From: Acetobacter orleanensis
Lineage (GTDB): Bacteria; Pseudomonadota; Alphaproteobacteria; Acetobacterales; Acetobacteraceae
DNA length: 64,000 bases
NCBI RefSeq assembly: GCF_001581005.1
Contig: NZ_LHZV01000066.1
Coordinates: 124,001 to 188,000 of the forward strand
Reading direction: 5' to 3'
Shown: positions 45,171 through 53,947 of the stretch, one piece after another
Position numbering within the stretch: position 1 is the stretch's first letter
How the letters are laid out: each line of letters starts with the position of its first letter
The notes under the pieces: generated by a model
Told to the model about the DNA's origin: nothing
What the model saw: the letters and a program-made list of their open reading frames with translations, nothing else
The model's database searches: none
Program-made: the position numbers and the translations under genes

Positions 45171-47198
45171 CTATGGTCTTGTCGTTAACGGTCCCCGAAC
45201 GCGGGTTCGGGGCTGGTCCGGCGTGCGCAGGGAGGCTCCCCGTTCAACACCTGAGGCAAGAAGGCGCGTTAGCACCTTTTCGCAGATCGCCTCAACAGTA
45301 ATGCCAAAGCGTTCGTACAAAGCGTTGGCCGGGGCGGACGTGCCGAAATCATCCATGCCAACAAAAACTCCTTCTTCACCAAGCCACCGCTCCCAGCCAA
45401 AGCCGGAGGCGGCCTCAATCCCCACGCGCAGGCCAGCGGTACCCAGCACGGTCCTGCGGTAACTGGCGGGCTGTTCCGCAAACAGTTCCCAGCAGGGAAT
45501 GGAGACAACGGTGGCCCGAATATCTTTCCGGGCAAGATGGTGCGACGCTTTGAGCGCGATGGCAACCTCCGGCCCGGAGGCAATCAGCGTGACCTGCGGC
45601 ATCTCGTCCTGCTTCACCACATACCCCCCGCATGAAGGGGTGCCGAAGGCAGGGGCAGGAAGCGGGCCATGCTGGTTTTCATACGGGCAGAGCAGCAGCA
45701 TGGCGGGCCCGCCCTGCCAGTTGAGGGCTGCGTCCCAGCAGGCCGTGGTCTCCCGAGCATCACACGGGCGGAAAACGGCCAGATGGGGCATAGCCCGCAG
45801 GCTGGCGAGCTGTTCCACGGGCTGCCAGCCGCCGCCGCCATCGCCCAGCGCAAGGCCGTCTCCGGTCAGCAGATACAACACTTTACGGCGCATGAGGGCG
45901 GCCATGCGCAGGGCGGAGCGCATGCGGTCCACCGTCATCATGCTGGCAGCGCAGCAGGGGAGCAGGCCTCCGTGCAAGGCAATACCATTGAGCATGCCTG
46001 CCATGCCATGATCCTGAATGCCGCAGGACTGCTCTCCTGCCAGCAGCAGTGTGTGGGCCTGCTGGGGGGCTAGCTGAGTGGTTGCCATGGTGGGTGGCAG
46101 CGTGGCGGGCTGGGGGATCGGGGTGGCCATATCTTGCCGATAGGCTGAGGATGCGGTCAGGCAGACCAATTCCGGCAGAATTTCAGACAAGGCCCGCAGC
46201 CCGGCAAGTCCGGCATCCTGTGTGGACTGCCCCTCCGAAAGGTGCATCTGCCAGTGGAAAGTCCGTTGCCAGTCTTCATCAAACAGAGTTGGGCGCTGGT
46301 TTTGCATTTCCCGCTCAAAGGCGGCGCGCTGGCGGTGGCGCGCAAAGCGGCGCAACCATGAGCGTCGGGTTGTGGCCCCGCGCCGGGCGGTGGGGCTCCA
46401 TGGGCCGGTCAGTTCTTCTTCCGCTGGGAGGTGTGGGCCGGGGAGCGTATCTGTCAGGTCACAAGGCAGGTCAGGGGGCAGGCAGGCGATCAGGGTGGGT
46501 TTGCGCGCGCGCAGGGTGGCCGCAAGGGCGGAACTGATGGCCGCGGCATTCCCGGCATCAACTTTGCGCACGGTCCAGCCGGAGGCGCTGAACCGGGTGA
46601 GCGAATCGGAAAAATCCCTGTTATCCGGGCCTGCGGGAGGGGTGACGAGAACAGCTAGTCTGTCCAGTCCGAAGCGTCCGGCAAGTTGGGCGGCTTCCAT
46701 AGCCACACCGGTGGCAAGGTCTGTATCCTGCGCCAGTACCCATGTGCGGTGGTTGACCAGCGAGCGCCCAAACCGGCGGGCGAGAGTCTGTTCCGCAAAC
46801 GCCATGCCGACAGCCGCCGCCACACCCTGCCCTGCTGGCCCCGGAGCAACCTCCACCGCCGGGTGACGGCCATATTCAAGCGGGGTATCGGACTCCGTGG
46901 CGGAGCCGGTCAGAGTCAGCATAGCGCGCAGCAGCGGCTGCATGGTGGTGGAGGGCACCACAAATCGGTCTCGGTCCGGCCAGTTGGGGGCGCTGGGGTC
47001 AAACCGCAGAACGCGGCACCAGAGGGCTGTGACGGGCAGGCACATCCTGTTCAGCAGGGTGCGGGCATGGGGGGGCAGGTGTTCATCATTCAGCAGCAGG
47101 CGTGCCGCGCGGCTCATTCTGGCTACAGCATTTTGCTGAGCGGAGAGGTGAACCTCGGCCTGATGGGCGGTCGGGTCTGCCGAAGGGACTGGTGCCAT
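45171..47198 (-). CDS. Catalytically degenerate transketolase homologue
   Basis: A 675-residue protein that aligns with transketolase throughout: PNWPDRDRFV, PGPAGQGVAAAVGMAFAE, GMLNGIALHGGLLPCCA, RMAALMRRKVLYLLTGDGLA, QPVEQLASLR, FRPCD and GMDDFGTSAPANALYERFG. But conserved catalytic and cofactor sites are changed. The SGHPGAP motif is missing. The HGS His is Thr85. GDG of the thiamine-diphosphate motif reads QDT (157-159), and its Asn falls on Pro. The catalytic Glu in GVREFGM is Asp396, and the THQP His is Trp458. It is therefore probably inactive. The frame is intact and it heads the gap-pgk operon; a functional transketolase should lie elsewhere. The last 26 residues extend past the usual end. 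Confidence 0.85.
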   Translation of the reverse strand: MAPVPSADPTAHQAEVHLSAQQNAVARMSRAARLLLNDEHLPPHARTLLNRMCLPVTALWCRVLRFDPSAPNWPDRDRFVVPSTTMQPLLRAMLTLTGSATESDTPLEYGRHPAVEVAPGPAGQGVAAAVGMAFAEQTLARRFGRSLVNHRTWVLAQDTDLATGVAMEAAQLAGRFGLDRLAVLVTPPAGPDNRDFSDSLTRFSASGWTVRKVDAGNAAAISSALAATLRARKPTLIACLPPDLPCDLTDTLPGPHLPAEEELTGPWSPTARRGATTRRSWLRRFARHRQRAAFEREMQNQRPTLFDEDWQRTFHWQMHLSEGQSTQDAGLAGLRALSEILPELVCLTASSAYRQDMATPIPQPATLPPTMATTQLAPQQAHTLLLAGEQSCGIQDHGMAGMLNGIALHGGLLPCCAASMMTVDRMRSALRMAALMRRKVLYLLTGDGLALGDGGGGWQPVEQLASLRAMPHLAVFRPCDARETTACWDAALNWQGGPAMLLLCPYENQHGPLPAPAFGTPSCGGYVVKQDEMPQVTLIASGPEVAIALKASHHLARKDIRATVVSIPCWELFAEQPASYRRTVLGTAGLRVGIEAASGFGWERWLGEEGVFVGMDDFGTSAPANALYERFGITVEAICEKVLTRLLASGVERGASLRTPDQPRTRVRGPLTTRP

Positions 47199-47388
47199 TC
47201 GCCTGCCTTCCGTGACGGTCTTGCCTTTGCGGCAATGCTTCTTGTCGTGCCCTGCTCAATAACGGCGGACGGAGGCGAGAGCAAGTTTCGCTGGGTACCA
47301 TACAGGCTTTACCTTGCGTCTGCCGCAAAGGGGCGCGAAAGAGAGGGTAAGAGTGTTTTCTGCTGTCTGAACCGGAGTTCTGCCCGTT

Positions 47389-47865
47389 ATGCTGTCTGTT
47401 TCCCGCTTTACAGAAAAGGGACCGTTGTTTCGGGTGGCGTTTGTCGCGAGTATTGCGCTGTGCCTGAGCGGGTGCAAGCTGGTGGACCAGAAAACCTTTA
47501 ATGCGCGGGCAGGTAAACCGCCCGTGCCGTATATTCCCCCGGCCCCGCCCGGCCCACCGCCCGTGCCGCCGCTGATCGAGCTTGTAGCTGGAACCTCCCC
47601 CAAGGAATGGAGCGGGCCGGTTGCGCAGATTGTGCATAAAGCACTCCTCAGCAAGCCCGATATCCTGTTTGTGGTGCAGTGTCTGGTGCCGCCGGGGAAG
47701 GACTCCGAGACCGACCAGCAGGCTCTCGTGCAGTTGGTGCAGGGTGACGGACAGGCTGTGACACAGGCCATTATTAAAGATGGGGCTTCCCCCGCGCAGG
47801 TGGAAATGGCCGCCATGCCGGATTCGACCGTGACGAACTCCGTCATCAGGGTGTATGTGAAATAA
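47389..47865 (+). CDS. Small putative lipoprotein with proline-rich linker
   Basis: A 158-residue protein with a signal peptide (FRVAFVASIALCLSGC) ending in the lipobox LSGC, Cys near residue 29. A very proline-rich linker follows (VPYIPPAPPGPPPVPPLIEL, residues about 46-65), then a globular part with DILFVVQCLVPPGKDSETDQ and VEMAAMPDSTVTNSVIRVYV. The proline linker suggests a spacer from the outer membrane. The last domain resembles no family I can name. It is transcribed toward hemA, whose start lies about 110 bases on. Confidence 0.7.
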   Translation: MLSVSRFTEKGPLFRVAFVASIALCLSGCKLVDQKTFNARAGKPPVPYIPPAPPGPPPVPPLIELVAGTSPKEWSGPVAQIVHKALLSKPDILFVVQCLVPPGKDSETDQQALVQLVQGDGQAVTQAIIKDGASPAQVEMAAMPDSTVTNSVIRVYVK

Positions 47866-47908
47866 CCCTGACAAGTTTATGTGAAGACCGGCTTTACGTG
47901 AAAACTGG
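47852..47908 (+). repeat. Three TGTGAA-centred direct repeats before hemA
   Basis: Two 16-base copies at 47876-47891 and 47893-47908 match at 13 positions (TTTATGTGAAGACCGG and TTTACGTGAAAACTGG), and a partial third lies at 47852-47867 over the end of the lipoprotein gene. They sit 65 to 120 bases before the hemA start and might be protein-binding sites. Confidence 0.4.
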
Positions 47909-47972
47909 CCAGACGGCCGACGGGCCCGTGCCGAGCCCCGACCGTTTCTGACGACGCGAGGAGAGTAGAAGC

Positions 47973-49235
47973 GTGGGATTAATCAAAAACGCTCGGCATC
48001 CGTTTTATGAGCATTGTCATACGGCATTGAACAGCATCCGGCAGCAGGGGCGCTACCGCACATTTACCCCGCTGGCGCGCCTTGCTGACCGCTTCCCTCT
48101 TTATGAGGAAGACCTGCCTGCCCTGCCGGAAGGGCGGGAGGTGATTGTCTGGTCCACCAATGACTATCTAGGCATGGGCGTGGTGCCGGAAGTGCAGGAG
48201 GCCGCCATTGCCGCCATCCGTGAGCATGGCGCTGGCGCCGGTGGCACCCGGAATATCGCTGGGACCAGCCCGCTGCATACCGCGTTGGAAGCGGAAATGG
48301 CGTCTCTGCACGGCAAGGAAGCCGGATTACTATTTGGCTCCGGCTATGTCTCCAATCAGGCCAGCCTTCAGACCATCCTGACCTCCATGCCCGGCTGGAT
48401 CTGCTTTTCAGACCGCCTGAACCATGCCTCCATGATTGCAGGCATCAAGGGCGCGCGTGGCTCTCAGACAGTCATTTTTGAGCATAATGATCTAGCGGAC
48501 CTTGAGGCAAAACTGGCCGAAGCCCCGGCGGACGCCCCCAAGCTGATCGCGTTTGAAAGCGTGTATTCCATGGACGGCGATATTTCCGATATTGCCGGGA
48601 TCTGCGCTCTGGCCCGCAAATATAACGCCCTGACCTATCTGGATGAGGTGCATGCCGTCGGCCTGTATGGTGAGGAAGGCGGCGGCATTTCCCAGCGCGA
48701 TGGGATGGCCGATCAGGTTGATATTATTGAAGGCACGCTCGCCAAGGGTTTTGGCGTGCACGGCGGCTATATCACGGCCTCCACCGAGATCGTGGACTTC
48801 CTGCGTTCCACGGCATCGGGCTTCATTTTCACCACGGCTCTGCCGCCGTCCGTTGTGGGGGCGGCGCTGACCAGTGTGCGCAAGGTCCGCGCAGAAAACT
48901 GGCGGCGTGAGAAAATGTTTGAGCGGGTGAACACCTTCCGCGCCCGTCTGCGGGCTGCCGGGGTACCGTTCACCATGACGCCGAGCCACATCGTGCCCAT
49001 TCCGGTTGGGGATGCGGAACGTTGCAAGCGTATCTGCCGTCGTCTTCTGGTGGAATACGGGCAGTATGCCACGCCCATCAATTATCCTACGGTGCCGCAG
49101 GGCACGGAGCGCCTGCGGCTGACGCCGGGGCCGTTCCACACGGATGAGATGATGGATGAAATGGTGCGCGCTCTGGCACACCTGCTGCGGGAAGAAGGCG
49201 TGATGCCTGCCCGCCAGACCGAAGACGCGGCCTAA
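47973..49235 (+). CDS. hemA: 5-aminolevulinate synthase
   Basis: A PLP enzyme of 420 residues that condenses glycine and succinyl-CoA to 5-aminolevulinate, the C4 heme route of alphaproteobacteria. The start is GTG 47973 with GAGGAGAG at 47958-47965. Landmarks are [67 protein letters not shown] with the PLP Asp, and the Lys-bearing [16 protein letters not shown]. The C-terminal [20 protein letters not shown] is typical. hemE at the left end of the window belongs to the same pathway. A hairpin follows the stop. Confidence 0.97.
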   Translation: MGLIKNARHPFYEHCHTALNSIRQQGRYRTFTPLARLADRFPLYEEDLPALPEGREVIVWSTNDYLGMGVVPEVQEAAIAAIREHGAGAGGTRNIAGTSPLHTALEAEMASLHGKEAGLLFGSGYVSNQASLQTILTSMPGWICFSDRLNHASMIAGIKGARGSQTVIFEHNDLADLEAKLAEAPADAPKLIAFESVYSMDGDISDIAGICALARKYNALTYLDEVHAVGLYGEEGGGISQRDGMADQVDIIEGTLAKGFGVHGGYITASTEIVDFLRSTASGFIFTTALPPSVVGAALTSVRKVRAENWRREKMFERVNTFRARLRAAGVPFTMTPSHIVPIPVGDAERCKRICRRLLVEYGQYATPINYPTVPQGTERLRLTPGPFHTDEMMDEMVRALAHLLREEGVMPARQTEDAA

Positions 49236-49251
49236 AAAAACGCTTTTCATC

Positions 49252-49277
49252 CCCCTCCGGCCTGTAAACCGGAGGGG
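49252..49277. terminator. Hairpin terminator between hemA and the DsbA-like gene
   Basis: A perfect 9-bp stem (CCCCTCCGG at 49252-49260, complement at 49269-49277) with an eight-base loop. A run of seven A at 49234-49240 gives a T run on the minus strand. The genes converge here. Confidence 0.7.
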
Positions 49278-49286
49278 TGAAAGAGG

Positions 49287-50063
49287 TCAGTGAGCTTTAC
49301 GCAGCCGGTCGAGCGCTGCTTTCAGGTCCCGCTCGGACGCTGCACCGGGGATGATTTCACGGTCGCCGATAATAAAGGTTGGCGTCCCTTCCAGATCAAT
49401 CGCCCGCGCCAGTTCCATATTTTTGCTGAGTGCTGTGGTCACGGCCGGGCTTTTCATATCTTTTTGCAGGCGGTCCGCATCCAGCCCGAGATTTTCTGCA
49501 ATACGGCGGATGCGCTCCAAAGACGGGGCTGAGGAATCGGCCATCAGGGCTTTCTGGAACGGGATATATTTGCCCTGAAGACCCGCCGCCATAATGGCCT
49601 GCGCATCCATCACGCTGTTGGCCCCCAGCACGGGGATGATTTTTTCAACCAGACGCAGGTCCGGTTCCGTGCTGACCAGATGGTCCAGATCGGCCAGTAC
49701 CTTGCGGCAGTACGGGCAGCGGGGGTCATAAAATTCGACCACTTCCAGCTTGCCTGTTTTGTTGCCCAGCACGACATCGGTTGAACTCTGCCCGTAATCG
49801 GCCCTGTGCTGGCGCACGGTGTCCAGCGCGGAGGACGCCTTTTTGGCGGCAGCCTGCGCCTGTAGGGAACTGATGGCGTCTGACAGAATGGTCGGGTCTG
49901 TCTTCAGCGCAGTGCGCATGATGTCAACAATTTCAGCCCTTTGGGCGGGGCTGAAGCTGGAGGAGTCCGCATGCGCGGAAACCGCGGCACCGCAGAGCAG
50001 GAAGAGGCTTGCGGCTCCGGCCAGAGCGGCGCGCCTGAAAGAAAGGGTTATCAGCTTTTTCAT
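49287..50063 (-). CDS. DsbA family periplasmic thiol-disulfide oxidoreductase
   Basis: A 258-residue exported protein with a signal peptide (SFRRAALAGAASLFLLCGAAVSAHA). The mature protein begins with a helical region of about 70 residues, then the thioredoxin-like domain with FYDPRCPYCRKVLADLDHL, where CPYC is the active site. The cis-Pro loop is in EGTPTFIIGDREIIPGA. The layout matches the ScsC/BdbD/Com1 branch, whose N-terminal helices can drive oligomer formation. Such proteins make or shuffle disulfides in the periplasm; the redox partner is not in the window. It diverges from the gamma-glutamyltransferase-like gene. Confidence 0.88.
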   Translation of the reverse strand: MKKLITLSFRRAALAGAASLFLLCGAAVSAHADSSSFSPAQRAEIVDIMRTALKTDPTILSDAISSLQAQAAAKKASSALDTVRQHRADYGQSSTDVVLGNKTGKLEVVEFYDPRCPYCRKVLADLDHLVSTEPDLRLVEKIIPVLGANSVMDAQAIMAAGLQGKYIPFQKALMADSSAPSLERIRRIAENLGLDADRLQKDMKSPAVTTALSKNMELARAIDLEGTPTFIIGDREIIPGAASERDLKAALDRLRKAH

Positions 50064-50219
50064 GGTGCTTTTATATTTAAAGCAGAACTGTTGTGATGGA
50101 AATGGCGCGTGCGTGTTGCTGCCCGCCCGGAACGGCGGTAATCCAGAACAGAGTTATCAGACGCCCCGTGTGCGGGCAGACCAGAGCAATGGAGACACCA
50201 AGGCGTGCCCGAGCATTTC

Positions 50220-51626
50220 ATGAAGACCTGTTCAGCCCGGATGGCAGCCCTGCTGATGGCCTGTTCCCTGACGTCTTGCGGTATCTTCGGGCATGATGGT
50301 CCGACCCAGCCGCCTACAATCGCGGGTTTTGTGGGTGAGGTTGTGGCGGATGAACCGCAGGCGGCTCTGGTCGCGCGGGATGTGCTGGCGCAGGGCGGTA
50401 ACGCGGCGGATGCGGCGGCGGCTCTGGGGCTGGCGCTGTCCGTGACGCTGCCTTCCCGTGCATCTCTGGGGGCTGGCGGAGCCTGTCTGGCTTGGCGTCC
50501 GGGGGATGCGCAGGGGCAGGCGTTCCTGTTCCTCCCGCGTGCAGGGCAGACCGATGCGCGGTCCGACCGCCCGGCGTCCGTGCCCATGCTGGCACGTGGT
50601 CTGTATCTGATGCAGATGCGCTACGGGCATATTGATTTTGCGGATCTGATTGTTCCGGCCCGTAATCTGGCGACAGACGGCGTGCCGGTGGGTGGGCTTT
50701 TGGCGTCCGATCTGGCCGCTGTGCATGCGCCCCTTCTGGCGGATGACACAACCCGCGCCATTTTTGCCAACAGCAACGGGACCGTGCTTGGCGCGAATGA
50801 CCTGATGGTACAGCCGCGTCTGGCCGGTGCGCTGGAGCGCATGCGTATTGCTGGCGTGGGGGATCTTTATAACGGGTCACTGGCACAGAGCTTCATACGC
50901 GCGTCTCAGGCCGCAGGCGCCGGGCTGACCTCATCTGACATGCGCGCCAATCTCGCTCAGGCCGAACAGCCGTTGACTCTGCGGTCTGGCGGGCTGGAGA
51001 TCAGCTTCCTGCCGCCCCCCGCCGATGGCGGGCTGGGAACCGCTGCTGCCTATAGCTCTATGGATGAGCATGGTCATGCGGGTGTGCGGGCGGAAGCCGT
51101 TGTGTCCGGCTGGCGTGCCCACCAGAATGGCAAAGGTGCCGCCATGACCGTGGCTGATGCGCAGGCTCTGCTGAAGAGCGGGAATCTGCCGTCCGGCTCA
51201 GCACTGCCGCCTCTCCCTGCGTCCACGTCTTTTGTCGTGACGGACCGCACGGGCGAGACGGTAAGCTGTGGCCTGACCATGAACAACCTGTTCGGCACGG
51301 GCCGTGTGGCCGGGTCCACCGGCATTGTGCTTGCGGCTTCTCCTGTACGCCGTCCGCTGCCATTGCTGACAGCAGCCATTGCGCATCAGGACGTGACCCA
51401 GTTCCGGGCGGCGGCCACAGCCTCTGGCCAGAACGTGGCGGCGGATACCGCGGCAGTGGCTCTGCGGGCTGCCATTGCAGGCCAGCGCCCCACGGTTACG
51501 GAGGGTATGGGCCGCGCCAACTTCGTCTCCTGTCCTGCCGGACTTCCGGGGGATTCTGGAGCGTGTTTCGGCTGGACCGATCCGCGTGGCTCTGGCCTTG
51601 CGGTCTCTTCAGGCCATACCAAATAG
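50220..51626 (+). CDS. Gamma-glutamyltransferase-like lipoprotein, nucleophile Thr replaced
   Basis: A 468-residue protein from ATG 50220; GTG 50205 is the alternative. The N-terminus MKTCSARMAALLMACSLTSCG ends in a lipobox. The family motif ARDVLAQGGNAADAAAALGLAL, RASLGAGGACLAW and FLPRAG (substrate Arg) match the large subunit. In canonical enzymes a Thr opening TTHYSVVD is the nucleophile exposed by self-cleavage; here the segment reads STSFVVTDRTG with Ser in that place. The oxyanion Ser pair is not seen in VRRPLPLLTAAI. It is about 100 residues shorter than usual. It may be inactive or have another role. It precedes recA. Confidence 0.75.
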   Translation: MKTCSARMAALLMACSLTSCGIFGHDGPTQPPTIAGFVGEVVADEPQAALVARDVLAQGGNAADAAAALGLALSVTLPSRASLGAGGACLAWRPGDAQGQAFLFLPRAGQTDARSDRPASVPMLARGLYLMQMRYGHIDFADLIVPARNLATDGVPVGGLLASDLAAVHAPLLADDTTRAIFANSNGTVLGANDLMVQPRLAGALERMRIAGVGDLYNGSLAQSFIRASQAAGAGLTSSDMRANLAQAEQPLTLRSGGLEISFLPPPADGGLGTAAAYSSMDEHGHAGVRAEAVVSGWRAHQNGKGAAMTVADAQALLKSGNLPSGSALPPLPASTSFVVTDRTGETVSCGLTMNNLFGTGRVAGSTGIVLAASPVRRPLPLLTAAIAHQDVTQFRAAATASGQNVAADTAAVALRAAIAGQRPTVTEGMGRANFVSCPAGLPGDSGACFGWTDPRGSGLAVSSGHTK

Positions 51627-51653
51627 TATTTGTCGTATAAGCGGCAGGAGGCA

Positions 51654-51680
51654 AGGCGGCTTCGGGCCGCCTGTTTCCGG
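51654..51680 (+). terminator. Short terminator-like hairpin
   Basis: A 7-bp GC-rich stem (AGGCGGC at 51654-51660 with its complement 51666-51672) around the loop TTCGG, followed by a weak T tract. It may end the gamma-glutamyltransferase-like transcript just before the recA promoter. Confidence 0.5.
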
Positions 51681-51681
51681 C

Positions 51682-51710
51682 TTGAAATGTTCTTGTTTTG
51701 TTTCTATAAG
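51682..51710 (+). promoter_or_regulatory. recA promoter with LexA-box-like site
   Basis: TTGAAA (51682-51687) and TATAAG (51705-51710) are spaced by 17 bases, a good sigma70-type promoter. Inside the spacer lies GTTC-N7-GTTT (51689-51703), one base off the alphaproteobacterial SOS box GTTC-N7-GTTC. This placement would let LexA block the promoter. Confidence 0.6.
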
Positions 51711-51848
51711 AGCGAACAGAAACCAAGCTTAATGTGCCTGAGCGGATATCTGGCCCTGATGCCGGTCATTGCCCGGCGCGCGGCTTTTATGGCACGTCTT
51801 GAAACAGTGCAGCACTCCCGGCCTCAGCCGAGGCCACAGGAAAGGTGA

Positions 51849-52877
51849 ATGATGGATAAGGCAAAAGCTCTTGAAGGCGCGCTCGGGCAGATCGAACGGG
51901 CTTTTGGAAAAGGGTCTGTCATGCGGCTGGGGCAGCGCCCGAAAGAACAGGCGGATGTGGTGCCCAGTGGCTCTCTGGGGTTGGATATTGCTTTGGGAAT
52001 TGGCGGTCTGCCGCGCGGCCGTGTGATTGAAATTTACGGGCCGGAAAGCTCGGGTAAAACCACGCTGGCTCTCCACGCCATTGCAGAAGCCCAGAAGCGG
52101 GGCGGCACCTGTGCGTTTATTGATGCCGAGCACGCGCTGGACCCCGGCTACGCCAAGAAACTGGGCGTGGATATTGATAATCTGCTGATCAGCCAGCCTG
52201 ATGCGGGTGAGCAGGCGCTTGAAATTGCGGATACGCTGGTGCGGTCGGGCGCGATTGATGTGCTGGTGGTGGACAGTGTGGCCGCTCTAGTGCCGCGTGC
52301 GGAACTGGAAGGCGATATGGGCGACAGCCACGTTGGCCTGCATGCCCGCCTGATGAGTCAGGCGCTGCGCAAGCTGACCGGCTCAGTTGCGCGCTCCAAC
52401 ACCATGATGATCTTCCTGAACCAGATTCGTCTGAAAATCGGGGTGATGTTTGGCAACCCGGAAACCACCACGGGCGGGAATGCACTGAAGTTCTATGCCT
52501 CTGTGCGTCTGGATATCCGCCGCATCGGGTCCATCAAGGACAAGGACGAAGTGGTGGGCAACCAGACACGGGTGAAGGTGGTCAAGAACAAGATGGCCCC
52601 GCCGTTCCGTCAGGTTGAGTTTGACATCATGTATGGTGAAGGCATCAGTAAGGTCGGGGAACTGATTGATCTGGGTGTTAAGGCCGGTGTGGTGGAGAAA
52701 TCCGGCGCATGGTTCTCCTATGACAGCCAGCGCATTGGTCAGGGGCGTGAAAACTCCAAGCAGTTCCTGCGTGACCATCCTGAAATGGCGGATGAAATTG
52801 AACGCAAGGTGCGCGAGCATTCCGGGATTGTGGCGGAAGCCATGATGCTGGCTCCCGACGAGCACGTGGAAGAGTAA
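51849..52877 (+). CDS. recA: Recombinase RecA
   Basis: RecA forms filaments on single-stranded DNA, drives strand exchange and activates LexA self-cleavage. The 342-residue protein has the normal N-terminus [23 protein letters not shown], Walker [17 protein letters not shown], the Walker B Asp in [17 protein letters not shown], and [21 protein letters not shown] with [14 protein letters not shown]. The C-terminus is acidic (DEHVEE). Two ATGs (51849, 51852) are possible starts. The promoter 140 bases upstream has a LexA-like site, consistent with SOS induction. Confidence 0.98.
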   Translation: MMDKAKALEGALGQIERAFGKGSVMRLGQRPKEQADVVPSGSLGLDIALGIGGLPRGRVIEIYGPESSGKTTLALHAIAEAQKRGGTCAFIDAEHALDPGYAKKLGVDIDNLLISQPDAGEQALEIADTLVRSGAIDVLVVDSVAALVPRAELEGDMGDSHVGLHARLMSQALRKLTGSVARSNTMMIFLNQIRLKIGVMFGNPETTTGGNALKFYASVRLDIRRIGSIKDKDEVVGNQTRVKVVKNKMAPPFRQVEFDIMYGEGISKVGELIDLGVKAGVVEKSGAWFSYDSQRIGQGRENSKQFLRDHPEMADEIERKVREHSGIVAEAMMLAPDEHVEE

Positions 52878-52905
52878 ACTCCGGGCCCGGCCTTAGATCC
52901 CGGCT

Positions 52906-53418
52906 TCAGACTGGTCGGGATAAAAAGCTGGCTTCGGGGTCATACGAGGCCAGCACAGCTTTCTCGGCGTCTGAAATATCTTCCGGGGTAAAACCCTGTC
53001 GCAGCCAGAAGGCGCGGGCGGGGCCGGTGGCCGTCAGGCTGAGGATGGGCAGGTTTGCCGCGCGGGCCGCATGTTCTGCCAGAACAATGGCGTCTTTGGC
53101 TCTCCCCTGCCCCCGTACCGTTTCATCCAGCGCGAGATCATGCAGATACCAGCTTTCCGGGTGGGCTGGCAGGCTGCCAAGTAAGCAGTTGAGGCGTGGT
53201 GAGAGTTTACCTGCCCATGGGTGGCTGATCAGATAGCCGTGCACCCCGCTGGCATTGGCCAGCACGAAGCAGCCTTCCGGGGCCAGTGCCAGCCGTTCTC
53301 CAAAAATAGCATCATCTTCCGGATAATCGGGGTGGATGCGTGCCGCGAGCATGATGGTGGCGGCAAGATCGTCTGGCCTCATGGAACGCCAGATGGTATC
53401 TGCGTGAGAGTTTATCAT
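52906..53418 (-). CDS. GNAT family N-acetyltransferase
   Basis: A 170-residue acetyltransferase from the ATG 53416-53418 (MINSHADTIWRSMRPDDLAA); a 21-residue longer start is possible. The GNAT beta4-alpha3 region is WYLHDLALDETVRGQGRAKDAIVLAEHAA, where RGQGRA binds acetyl-CoA. The C-terminal strand is PARAFWLRQGFTPED. The substrate is not recognisable; relatives acetylate amines or protein N-termini. It converges with recA, 28 bases apart, and diverges from the ModE-like gene. Confidence 0.82.
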   Translation of the reverse strand: MINSHADTIWRSMRPDDLAATIMLAARIHPDYPEDDAIFGERLALAPEGCFVLANASGVHGYLISHPWAGKLSPRLNCLLGSLPAHPESWYLHDLALDETVRGQGRAKDAIVLAEHAARAANLPILSLTATGPARAFWLRQGFTPEDISDAEKAVLASYDPEASFLSRPV

Positions 53419-53510
53419 GAAAACAGTGCTGACGCCTGATATCGGGTGAGAAAAAGCATGATGTCTCATGGTATCACGCATAAAACGACAACGCGAACGC
53501 GGGCTGGCGA

Positions 53511-53870
53511 ATGACAGAGCGGTTGAGACTGACCTTGCGGGTGGACGCGGATGGCAAACCTGCCCTCGGGCATGGCAAAATCCGGCTGCTTGAACAACTG
53601 GCGGAAACAGGGTCTATTTCCGCGGCGGGACGTGCCATGGGCATGTCCTACCGTCGGACATGGTTGCTGGTGGACAGTCTGAACCAGATGTTCCGTGAAC
53701 CTCTGGTGGTGACCCGGCCCGGTGGTGGTGGCGGCGCGTTTCTGACAGCAGAGGGTGAGGCCGTTGTGCGTTGCTATCGGGATATCGAAAAACAGGCGGC
53801 GCAGGCTTCTGCGGTGTATTTAGCGGAACTTGAAAAACTCTTAACATCACAAGCCGTGGAATGCCCTTAA
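53511..53870 (+). CDS. ModE N-terminal-domain-like winged-helix regulator
   Basis: A 119-residue protein consisting of the winged helix-turn-helix of ModE: GHGKIRLLEQLAETGSISAAGRAMGMSYRRTWLLVDSLNQMF, with FREPLVVTRPGGGGGAFLTAEGEAVV as the wing. The molybdate-binding (MOP) domains of full ModE are absent, as in many stand-alone members annotated as molybdenum-dependent or LysR-like regulators. No modABC genes are in the window. Its target could be the adjacent opgGH operon 78 bases downstream or the divergent GNAT gene. Confidence 0.82.
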   Translation: MTERLRLTLRVDADGKPALGHGKIRLLEQLAETGSISAAGRAMGMSYRRTWLLVDSLNQMFREPLVVTRPGGGGGAFLTAEGEAVVRCYRDIEKQAAQASAVYLAELEKLLTSQAVECP

Positions 53871-53947
53871 AAAGCCGTATCGCACGGCAAGTTTGTTATT
53901 AAAGAAATTTTTAGCCCATCCATCAAACGGGCATTCGGGAGTCTGGT

